From Anadara kagoshimensis (taxonomy: Eukaryota; Mollusca; Bivalvia; Arcoida; Arcidae), in assembly GCA_021292105.1 (NCBI GenBank), contig CM037860.1:16448698-16512697 (forward strand): a stretch of 64,000 nt of DNA, given 5' to 3'. Below the pieces are notes generated by a model. It was not told the DNA's origin. It saw only the letters and a program-made list of their open reading frames with translations, and did no database searches. Below, piece by piece: positions 11,117-24,000 of the stretch. Every line of letters starts with the position of its first letter. The stretch's first letter is position 1. Position numbers and translations under genes: made by a program.

Positions 11117-14100
11117 GACACATCAAATGCTATATTCATCAACAAAAAGAAGCTTATATCATAATAAGCAGACTTAAATATACCTGTATGTGAATCTGAA
11201 AGAATTGCATATTATAGCAGTTAACCTTTATCCATGACAACATATATAACGATTTTAAACTGAAGTAAGTACATGTATATTGTAGATGAAACACATGTAA
11301 TTTGTTAATGTGATCTAATGATCGAACAGAAAAGCTTGCTTGGTTGGTTGGTTGAACGTTTTTGTTTTTGATATTCGAGTTTTATTTCAAGTTTTTACAA
11401 AACTTCATTGCAGTATTGCGCATTAATGGTGACCTTTCGAGTTCTAGTATATTTGCCTGCAATGTTGCAGAAAAACATCCCATACCGCTAAGTTCATTAT
11501 ACTTTCATTGAACACTTTCTTACTTGCGAGTGGCTAGAGTGAAACCACGAACAAGAAAGAAGAAACGAAGTAATTAAGAAAATTTACACACATAAGTGTC
11601 TCATTATAAAACTCACGACTACTGAATGAACACTAAATCTAAAAAATGTATGTCCAATGGTTCGGTCAAAGTACTTTTGGTACGCCCAAATCAGCCTCCT
11701 GTTGTTAGTCAGTAGTCCAAAACGTACAATATTTAACTAATTCAAACACACAATAACAAAACAACCCGCTATAAATGTACTATCAACACGTATATTTTAT
11801 TCCGATATGTCAGACACGTTCAACCGGATTGAATATTAACTGCTTATCGGTGGGTTTTTTTTCAAAATAAATCTTCTAATTTAGAAAAATTACATTGGAA
11901 TACCATGTACTTTACGATATCCACAGATAAAAAGACCACGCTTCATAAAAACACAGCCTCAGAAATTTAAAACGCGCGATACACACATGTTTAGTAACTT
12001 TGAATAGACACAAAACAAAATATGCTCAGTGATGTGTTTCTAATGTATTGGTGTCACTTTGGTCCTTTTTTAACCGGAAGTTCCATAAGTAACGCATATT
12101 CGATTTTTTTTAAATTATCCTTATTTTGCCAGAGGATTCCTCATTATAAAACAAAATGGGTGCGCCATCATTTTTTAAATATTTAGCTAGCTAAACAGGA
12201 GGTGCTTACCCTTCCGGAGCACCCGGCCTCACTTCCCTGGTGGAAATTCACGGGTCTATTCTAAAGTTTTTAGTTTGCTTCTGGATTGTGATTCGGACAT
12301 GGATTAGTATGTTTGTTTTTTATTACAAATTACACAATTTAAAACCTACCAGTATCACCGGCAAAGAACCCTATGATTGGCAAGTCACTCTTCTCAGTAA
12401 CATAACCGCTATCTTCTCTCCATTCAGCATCATTTATATCACAGTTACAATATTTAGTAGGGTCGGCACAGGAACTATCCATTCCGCATGCGCATTTATA
12501 ACTTCCGGGAGCTGCTCCAGGGAAATAATCTGCCGGTATGTATTGATCAATTCTCTTTAATGGATTTGCACCTTTACGTCCCACCCAAAATGTAGTCCAT
12601 ATGGAATTGTCTCTTGGATTATGTATAACAGCGCCTTTACATTCCCACTTCAGAAACTGTCTACAGCTTCCTGATGCATCAACAAGCGCCTCCGTGGCCC
12701 ATCGTGAGATGTTATATGTTATCACCATTTTATATTCACCTCTTCCTTCAAATCCAAGAACACGTTCACGTTCCTCCTTATTGTGTCCTAAATAAAAATT
12801 TCAGTTAAAACAACTATAGGCAAACGCAAAAGTTATCTTTAAACATCGTCGACAATGCGAACATAGATGACTCAAAAAGTCCACATGTGTAGTCATTAGA
12901 CATACTGTATCGGTGATGCATGTCGAGAACATTTACATATTGTAATGATCCGTTTTGATGAATCAAAACGATAAAATTTATACAATATTAAAAAGATCCA
13001 TCTAGTCGATGAATGACTTTTTGCAATGCATATAAATGTATTCAGAAGTCATTCGTAATGCAGGATCGTAAGCGACCCTATTATCGGAATTTTCAATAAA
13101 ACATTTTTTTCAAACTGGTAGAACAAACTGCCAGAACCCATTTCTATTTTTGCCTAATACAGTGCACTATAATCTAAGATTCTCTTGGAGAAGGAACAGT
13201 CACTACCCACTTCCAAGTCTTGGGGCAAATTCAACAGAAAGTGCACGATTAGCTTTGAACTTGACCTTGCCGATTACTTTATTAAGCTTACACGTTTGAT
13301 GTTACTGAAGATACATACCGACAATTGTAACTCCGATTCCATTCTGGGCCTCCATATCACAATAGACCATCAATTTGTCATTCCTTTGCTCTGGGTCTAT
13401 CTCGGCAGGTCCGCTGTCAATCATACCAAGATTCTTCAGATCTGTGCAATGTTTTGCTGCAATAGACAATGCAAATTATTTAGATTTCTATTGGAATATA
13501 ATATAGCTATCGCAACAGTTTACATATTATATGGTGTCAAAAAAAGAATGTACGTCAACATTAGCTTTCCCTGCAGGAATAGTATTTTACATACTATACA
13601 AGTTTTAATTTTACAGCATTAGACGGCCGTTTCGGAATACAATTCCTCATCAGTAGTGCTTAAACCAAAATTATGCAACATTTGATGTATGCTAAAAAGT
13701 AGTCACTGCAAAGTCTATTTGTACTATTTGTACTATCATTATTACAGTATTCAATACGATTTATTATAAATACAATGTGGTATACGAATGAAATTATGTT
13801 TCTGATTAATAATTAAAAAATAAAATTTGTCAAAAGATGATATTGCTTACAAAACCGTTTGATCGAATGGTGTAATATATATTTGTGTTTGAGTTGTTTC
13901 CCCTTCAACAGTACCTGATGTGCAGTGAAAATTTACAATTCAGGGGAGGCAATTTATTTCATTTAAGATTCCTCATTAAATGTTGTTTTGTAGATATGTA
14001 CCTGAAATAATGTGTGGCATCTCCAATATCAATATATTTTAATAATTGTTGAATTGAATAAATGTGTTGAAATCCCATAGCTTTACTCACGGTAAGAATC

Positions 14101-14971
14101 GCAGCTAAACGTATGACAATCAACATACTGAGTTTGGTTTCCAAGACAAGGGGCAGTCAAATCACCATATGACGTCATATTACATTCGTGTGACCTTGAC
14201 CTTTTTCCGCCGCCGCAACTCTGGGAACATCGACTCCAGGACGTCCAGTCAAGCCATTCTCCGGGAACTATAAAAATAAAAACAAGTCATCAACAATGCC
14301 TTTCAATAACAAACAAAGCAACACAAAAGTTGTTATCCAAAAAACACCAAATGTGATCAAGTTGTAAGGCAAATTCAAGGTTTATTATGTAATGTTAACC
14401 TAAAGGTAGTTAATACAGAAAACAAACGAATATTGACAAATTTAATGGTTGACCAAAACAAATATTTAGCGATTTAAATTTATTTTCGAGCTAGCATTGT
14501 TACGTTTTATTTGCGTGTGCATCAAAATGTAACGCATACCTTAACTATATTTGATCTTTTGTGCCAACAAGATTGTGACAGACGTTTACAAGTGGCCGTT
14601 TGGCTGAAACTTATGCTGCTTACTTTCCCCTACGTGTTTGCTCTGTAACCCATGTTCGATGTTATATGTGTAAGTTCGAAATCCATTTTGAAAATTCACT
14701 TGTACCCGGCTTTTGGTTTTGAATTAATGATAGCTTAGTAAAAATTATGCATGATTATATCTAATATAAGTATATAATGACGCTGATATTTTATATGTAA
14801 GCAACAAGGTACAATGCACTACGAAGTTTGCATTATACGCAATTTGTATAAATGAAAGAATAGGTGCAATTGTTTACACGATATATTCTAAAGCTATACA
14901 ACAATTAAAGCAGACAAACTAGTTTATATAGGTACAATATCAATATAAAAATGTATTTTTTAATAAACGAC

Positions 14972-15038
<67 letters not shown>

Positions 15039-18000
15039 GATTCTGATTGTTTATATTTATGGTAATAACTCATCATAGAGAACATAGCGAAATAAATTTA
15101 TTTTGCCTTGCCTTCGACGAATAATTTTGTATTCAAATTTAAAATAACAAATATTATAAAACTTTATCTGATTGAATGGGGTTTTACGTAAGTCCAAGTC
15201 AATTATATTTCAATAATATCGAGACGTCACCAGCTATAAGTAAGGTGGCAGAATATTTTACCTATGCAGTGCGCTCAGAGCAATGTAAGGTTGGGTTCTG
15301 TAACGTGTCAAGCCTGCCGTGAAACGGGGCATCAGTTTTAAAGGTCCCTTTCGAAAGACCCGTGACTTTTGTTCTAAATGTTCCGTTTTGGCGAAAGAAT
15401 TATCACTACCTAATGTCAAGTCTTGGTCATACCCCGGCCGTATCTCTTATACGAAGCGTTTCTTTCAACTAAGCTACCATAGTGGTAAAATTTGCATGGG
15501 CCAAAGTTTAAAAAGTGTTTAATAATTGAACTACAAGAGCAAAAATGTGATTTCTTGACGACAAGAGTACACTAGTATTTAAAGGTAAACTACAAAATAC
15601 CAATTTTCATTGTCCTAAAATGTTTGGCCTTATACTCACTTGGACACGGATCAGTACCACATATCAATACTTCGGTACTATTGCCGTCGCATTCTTTGCC
15701 ATTGTGGTAAGGTCCATCGCAGATACGGGATCGATTTGTGTAACCGCCTCCACAGGTGACGGAACAACCACTCCATGCTGACCAATCTTTCCATACGCCG
15801 TCAACTGTGGCATAAAACATACATATTTTAAAATCAAAAGAGGTATGTACAACATTTTAATGGTTTCAGACTACGATGACTCTTCATTAATATAAACAAA
15901 ATTCTTAATAATGTTTGTATTATTCAACTGGCACTTTATTTGCATTTTAATAAGCCACACTATACGCAATTTAAATAGGCATCAATCAAGAATTACTCAT
16001 AAGCAATATCATTACATTTCCCTTTGTTCTTTTAGAAGAGAAAAGTTGTTTTTTTTTAATTTCTAATTTTCTGCATCACCTAGGATCTTCTTAACCGAGT
16101 GTAATAATATTAAGCATAATAGTTTCAAAAAAAATTTCTTTAAATAACATTTTACTTCTATCTGTAAAAAATGATTCGAAGAAAGCATTCTCATGAAAAC
16201 CTTAATACATATTAATTAATTACTTTATCTCTATTTTCTGCATATCACATTCATAAATAAATCTGTATCGGTTATTTATCCGTTTTTTGGTTATTGTAGT
16301 GACGGTTATCTTGGGTTTCTGGATAGCCATGTCCAAATCACAATTTTAATATGCATTAGCAAAGTATGTACTATTGAGTGTATCGGTTTCAGAATAGCTT
16401 TCTGAAGAAAAGTTTAATAATATACATCATTTGCCTATAAAAATTGATCAACAAAATATTTTTCAGAAATAACCGATATACATGTTATGTGTGACTCTTT
16501 ATTAGTCTTTTCTATTTATAGTAACCGCGCGGCCATCTTGGGTGCCGTACATCATTTTAATTTACAAAGGACCTTCTTTACAAAATTGGGTTCTATTCGG
16601 CCTTAATGTTTAAACTTTACGGAATCACGCAAAATCGGATTCAAGTTTCGCCATGCCATAAGTTCGAATGACTATAGAAAGTTGAGCTAAAATGAAAATT
16701 GCAACAACCGTCACCACATACTGCACATCAACATCTACCAATAGTGAATGATTTTGTATGTGAATTACGTGTTCACGTGTCAGTTTAACCTGTAATGTTG
16801 TAGTTTTCTAATCACTATCAGTTTTAAGTATACATGCTTTTTAAAATGTTATTTAACGATATTGATTATCATGTTTGTGACAAAATAGTAACTTTTCGCA
16901 TTGGTTGTTTCCATCAGACATACGAGTGATGTGGCTATCACCAACCAATGTGGTAGCTTTAAACATGCAATGTTTGCTTTACACCTAGACGCTATTAAAT
17001 AACCACCACCGACAAAATTCCCATATTTTCTGATTTTCTGATGCAAATACCATTTATGTTCCACATACCAAAACCTGACCATCACCAACTAGTCACCTAT
17101 TTTGTATACCTGGACAGGATTGACTATTACAACGTTTCTGTCCTTGTTCAGACCCCTTACACTCTTCTCCATTATAGTAAGGGCCGTCGCATGATCTATT
17201 TCTAAGCTGAATTCCACCTCCACAGGTCACAGAACACTCTCCCCAAGAACCCCAAGACATCCAAACTCCGTCAACTTGGATATCAAGATTCAGACATATT
17301 AATATATGCAACCACATTTTTATTTTGTTTTAAATTGTATTTGAAATAGATTCAACAATAAATGGTCAAAGATCGTTGTTTTTGTAATTTATAAATTCTT
17401 TAAACAAACGAAATATAAATAAATGTACAACAATTTCATCCTTAATTTCAAGGCTTTTACTCTATGTTACTCATTTAAAAAAACTGCTTTAACAATCTTA
17501 TTGATTAATATAATAAGCTGCGTCACACATAAACAGTACTATCTTTACGTTATGGTTATATAAAGCTCAAGTTAAATTTCAGAACACTGCAAGCGATAAT
17601 TATTCTGGGATTATCAATAGAGTAAGATTTACTTCCTTTCTTTTTTCAATATATATTCTTAACATTTTTACATTTTACATAAATTAATTTTAAAATCATA
17701 CACCATATAAATCGCCATATGTGTGCAAAAAGCCATCACCAAATTCATAATCATGACAACCTTCAGTACCGTGCGAATGCACTAACAGCCATTCTACCCG
17801 AATGTTCCGACACCTTAACTTATAGACGCAATAACACGATAATAACACATACATATAAACTAATAACTAAATATACAGTTAGTCTATCACCATTTTTTGA
17901 AAAAAAATAAGTCCCCTCACCACAGTCTCCAGAAATATATTTATTGTCATTTAAACCATCACCCTGGTGATAAAAAAATTGTCTCCATAGATACTGAAGT

Positions 18001-21000
18001 CATTATCCTAGTGAAAAGATTCACATCTGTAAATTCAAACCATCAACAAGTGATACAATTATCTCCAGAAAAAAATCAAAAATTATCCATCACCCCAGTG
18101 ATAAGTCTTGTATTGTTTTGAGCCTACCTGGGCAATTAAAAGTGTTACATGATTTAGTTCCATTATTTGATCCAGCACACGGATTACCTCCATTGAACGG
18201 TCCCACACAGCTACGAGACCTGAACTGAGATCCTCCCCCACAAGACACAGAACATTCACCCCACGTTGACCATTCGTTCCAAATTCCATCAACTAATACA
18301 TGTTCCAAAATTAATATTTTACATAGTATAAACAAGTAAAGCTTTATGTATTTGAAAATCAATCAGTCTGTTATTGTCTATAAAATAGACTATTTTACGA
18401 CCATGTTTATCTACTGTTTGTATGTTTTTAGAATATGACATATTTGCAAGTTAGTAAAGGATAGTGATGATTGAAATGATTAAAGATTAAATTAAGTTAG
18501 GTAAGTGATTTATCTTCGGATCCTTTCTATAAACTTGTAAATAGTTTTCAAACGCTTTTTAATTTTAAAGAACAATAGGCGGTTAGAATGGCACACATGT
18601 CCTAAATATGATCTTTCGGTTTAACTCCATTATTTTACTTCTAAAAACTAAAGTCAAATTAATGACACGCCAAATAATGTGACTGGAAAGTAACTACGTT
18701 GTGTAATGCTTGCCGCCGTGTGGTAGCTAGTCACGAAAATGTAAGGCATGTCAAAAGTAATGGTTATATTAGTTACAAACTGTTAGATACTCCATGTCAA
18801 TTATTCAACAGCTAAAGCAATGCATGGAAGTGACATGGTTCTTTTTATATTGGCTTTGTGGTCAATTGCTACAAATAAAACATTTCATTCGGTAGCGTAC
18901 GGGTAGACCATATATAGATATTACACTTTTGTATTGCACATCATCAAAGTAGACTGATAAAACAAACATATTACCTGGACATGGATTCTCATTACAAGTT
19001 CGGTTATCATTGAAGTTGCCATCACATTCAGCGCCACCATGGAAAGGACCAATACATGATCGGTTTCGCCACTGTATTCCTCCGCCACAGCTGACGTCAC
19101 AGTCATACCAATCTGACCAATCAGTGAACTTGCCATCCACTATAATGAATTCATCAGTTATAACAAAGTGTAACAAAACTCATTTAAATACTAATGATTT
19201 ATGAAAAATTACCATGCATTTCCTTTTTTTGCAAGTGAGCAATATCTCAGTAATGAAAATTTTTATTGAATGTTATTCGTGATGAATGTTTATAGCAATG
19301 ATAAAAAATCTAAAGATCCGTCAAAATATTTGTTGAATATAAACTGTCTGTATTAAAATACGTTGAAATATAAATAATCTATGTTAAAAAATAAATCGCT
19401 GATGTTGTAATATAAATTGAAATATAAAATGCTATACAAAAATAGTAAGAATAGACTTATAATGTTATGTTATTAAAATGATAAAATCGCTATGGCATTT
19501 AGAAACTGCAAGACACTTAAGAATAAAATATGCACTTCAATTCAAAGGTATGTTTCTTCTGTAACTAAAATCAGCTTATATTTATATTATAGTCACTAAA
19601 GCAAACATTAAGTGCAACGACAAAAATATATATAAATAGAATATTGTATATTGATGATATCTGTATTAAACATGTTTAAAAAAATCACGGTTATAGTGAC
19701 AGTGAGATCTATGCTAGTCTACCTTTCTAATTGTGAAAGCGAGGCATGTGCAGGGGGTCATATAATCATATTTTATATCCTTCAAACATCAACATATCAA
19801 TATTAATTTCAAAATACATCAAAAATGGTTTCCTGAAAAAAGAAAAGATTTAGTTTCTGTCTCTGACCCGGACAGGGATGTGTATTGCACATCCTATCAT
19901 CTTCATCACTTCCAGAGCAGTTCTTTCCACCATGGAATGGTCCTATACAGCTCCGGTGCCTGAGTTGTGTTCCACCGGCACAACTTACACTACACGATTC
20001 CCATTCCTTCCATTCGTTCCATACACCATCAACTGAAGAAAATATTCAAGTTTATTTAATTGAAATTTCAAAAATTAAAAATGACATAGTTTTACATTTT
20101 TTAATTGAACTTGTATTATACAGTTAATTCCGTTTAAATTTTGTCTGAAATGTACATATTTTCATTGCACTTTCAATCATTTTAAAACAAAATGATACCA
20201 AAAAATGGATTGCTCAAAATATTCAACATTCCCAAACAATGTTCAGCACACAATTAATGTTTTCATTGTAATAGTCGTATCATAATGTAAAGAGTAGATA
20301 TAAAATATAAATGTGACTTTTCCTACGCTCGTAAATGACATCATTTCATTATACCTAGATAGTAAATACTTACTTGGACAGGGATGTTCATTACATGACT
20401 TATGGTCTGCATTATCATCAGAGCAATTGGCGCCACCATAGTATGGTCCATCACACTCTCTGTATCGCCAGTGTATTCCGCCGCCACATGTAACGTTACA
20501 ATGTCCCCAATCAGACCATGTTGCCCATACTCCGTCAACTTAAATATTAAGATTTATGACTTGTTTAAAACAATCCCTTGAAACAATCAAATGTCTTGAA
20601 GTGAAAACAGAATTGAAAGAACGGTCCAAAAGATTTTTATAAAAAGACATAATTTCAGTTTGAACATTAATTGTTATGGGATTTCAACTGAAAAGCTAAG
20701 CTTGCCAAGCGAGAATTCTGTTTAAATCAGCTAAAAGGTTTAATTTATACATTATTTGAATATGAAACATAATGATTTTAAGAAGTGTGTACTGTGATCA
20801 ACAAAATCTAATTAGAACTCCAATGACCAAAATAGATGAAATTAAGCTAAGGAAATACTTTGCATGAGGAATTATACCTTAGTTTTTGAGTATTTTTAAG
20901 AGTTTAAGTGTCAGCAAACTAGACATTAGTATATTTTGACAATACAAAACAATATGTTGACTATCATTATGCCGTTGATGACAAGGTATTTATTTTATAT

Positions 21001-24000
21001 TACCTGGACAATGGTGTATGTTACAATCTTGGAAGTTTCAAAGTCACCCGTGCAGTTGGCTCCTCCGTAGAAAGGTCCTACACAACTTCTATTTCGCCAT
21101 TGAATACCACCACCACAGGTTACATTACACTCAAACCACCCGACCACTCGGTGAATATGCCATCAACTGTAAAACATACGACACATTCAGAGGCTTGGAA
21201 CATAATGGAAGTTTTACTAAATTTTTGTTCTGATAGGGAATTTTCCGTTTACATCTCACAAGTTTCTGCATGTTTATAAATGGTTTGTAATAAACAGAGG
21301 TTTAGAAGGCAGATTTTAACGCGGTAGTTTTTAAGTTTATGAGGTGCATAAATGTGTCAACCTTATTAAACATTTGCTGATGGTTTGTAGCTAAAGTCGG
21401 AGACAGAATGTACAGAAGTTTTTAAATGTCACAAATTTCCAATTTACATTGTTGTGACCAATTGATCTTACGACAATCATCTAATTTTTCTACGATGACT
21501 GTATGTTCAGGCCAGCAAAATTAAGCATGGATTGAGAGGGATCATCTTGTAACTAAATACTTCTATTCTCCAACTTTTGCTTTTATAAAATTTAAATTTA
21601 CATCAACTATATAATAGTTTTGCGATTTAAAAATATAGAATGATTACCGTTTTGATCTGTGAAATGAACGATATGGTTTTCCCTGCGAAGTGGAAAATAC
21701 AAAGACGTTATATAAATTCATATTCAAGCGCGCATTACGCTTAATTTGCGCCTTCGCAGCAAGATAACGCGCATTTTGTTACGACGCTGTGTATTGTATC
21801 ATGTTTGTTATGTTGGTATTGTATTAAACGTGACTGCCTAATTATATGCATCCATTGAATAGTTTCTGTTTAAGATCATATTTGAAAAATTAAAAAATCG
21901 GACGTGTTACGAATATAAAATTTCTACTCAAAATTTTTGACCGACAAAGCATAATTTGAACCAACAAAAATAAATTTATTTAATAGATAAATAAGTGTTA
22001 AATAATTATTTTAAATGTACTTATTTTGATAACCCTTTATATTTATTAAATAATTCACCTATTTTAAATGATCGGCGCAAATGCGATTTAAACTACAAAC
22101 TGATGCAGTACATATTTTACTGAACAAAATCGTAATGCATTATGGCATACAAATAGCTGATTGAATAAAACGCGTTGTATTTCGATTAAAAACCAATTTA
22201 ATATTTTAATAATCTAGCAGAGATAAAATACAATGCGCCATGATGAAATACTTCATAATAATAATTGAATTAATTCAAATTTCAATTGTTTAAGTGTTCA
22301 ATTCAACCGACTATGTAAAATGCTCTGTAAAGTTACTAATTTTATTGCTTTTCTGGCTTGCAATTGTTTTAAATCATAAGTTTGATGAAGCTTTATGTCT
22401 TTTTTTCAACAGATCAAGTTTCAATACTTCAGTTATTTTGGTTTCACGTAGTGAATGTACAAAAAAGATATAGGTCATAACGAAAAACTGTATGCTTTAA
22501 TCACTTTTAACTTCTTGATGAAATAAATCTTTAAAAATAATTTGTTTCCTAAACTACACAATACCTGGACATGGATGTGTATTGCAATCTTGCGTTTCTT
22601 GATCAACGCCACTGCAATTCTGCCCGCCATAAAATGGCCCATAACAAGTCCTATTTCGAGACTGTTCGCCACCACCGCATGTAACGCTACACGTTTCCCA
22701 ACTGCTCCATTCTTCCCACACGCCGTCAACTAAAATACATCCACATACATCATGATAATATTCAAGTGTTTAATTGTTATTTCAACAATAAATGCTTCAT
22801 TCAGTGTCTCCTGTACGAGAAGATAACATAACGCTATAATATACAAGTTATATTAATATTTTATCTTTTTCTGTCATATTTCATGTACTAAATGTTACAT
22901 CATTTTGATATATTTACAAACACGATGAAAACTACAACCACATGTACATGGAATCAGAAAAATTGCGATTCTCTCCCAAACACCTTCGTAAATACTTACA
23001 TAGGTTTGCCTCAACGTAATTGTTTAATATTTATTGATATCAAATGCATAACAGCAAATAAATAACTATTTTACGGTATTTTAATAGAGTAATGCGAAAA
23101 ATATATATTATTATAGTGTCATTATCTAACTTTACTATTTACCAAAATGCAAATTAAGTTCAAATAAAAAATCAGAGAAAAAAAAGATTTCTTACTTGGA
23201 CATTCGTGATCATTACATCCTCGATAACTATATGTGTCTCCTTCACACGGAGATCCACCATGAACGGGCCGACACAAAAGCGCGATCGTTCTTGCATTCC
23301 ACCACCACAGGTAACATTACACTCTTCCCATTGTGTCCAGGGCAACCATTCCCCGTCCACTGAAATTTATAATAATATGTTAGTTAAGTAGTTCGACTAT
23401 ATTCTTTATTTGCACTGATTTTCATCATAATTAATAAGAAAGTATGTACTAAGGTTACTACAGTGTATACTTTTGTTATATTTTGTTTCAACAGAAATAA
23501 AATTCTACTTTTAGCAAACGTTATGTAAAATGTACAGATATAATATGTTAAGGGTAATAAAGATTATTAGATCAATGAAAACTCATTGAAACTTTGATCA
23601 TTAAAATTACAATGAACATGGTTAAAATAACACAAGACAATTTTATATAAATACACTGCTGTCCGTTGAAACGGTTATTTCTCCTGAAATGAATACAAAA
23701 AATAATTTAAATGTACATCAGAAACAAAAACAACAAACATCATTTGAAAATATAGTGTCAACCTCTGTCATCAAATGCCCATCCGAAGTCGAGTTTTGTA
23801 ATATGTGGTCCCGATATGTGTTGGTCTTTTCTTGTCTTCTTTTTCTGTGTTATTCACTTGTATCTTGTCATGTTATTAGTTACGTCAGCCAAGTACATGT
23901 TCTCAATTGCAAATTCAATCGACATGCTGGTAATGTATCTGTTTGTTATTAATTCGCAAAATTTTCGATGAAATTAATTATTGTAATGCATGTATTGTCG

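Noticed and set aside
12240-12560. Plus-strand open frame of 106 residues
   Set aside because: It is the antisense shadow of exon 34 plus an R1 repeat copy; no domain signature.
22475-22729. Open 84-residue alternative frame through TSP1 exon 24
   Set aside because: It is the frame reached after the exon 23 deletion, but it meets a stop in exon 25, so it does not encode a compensated product.
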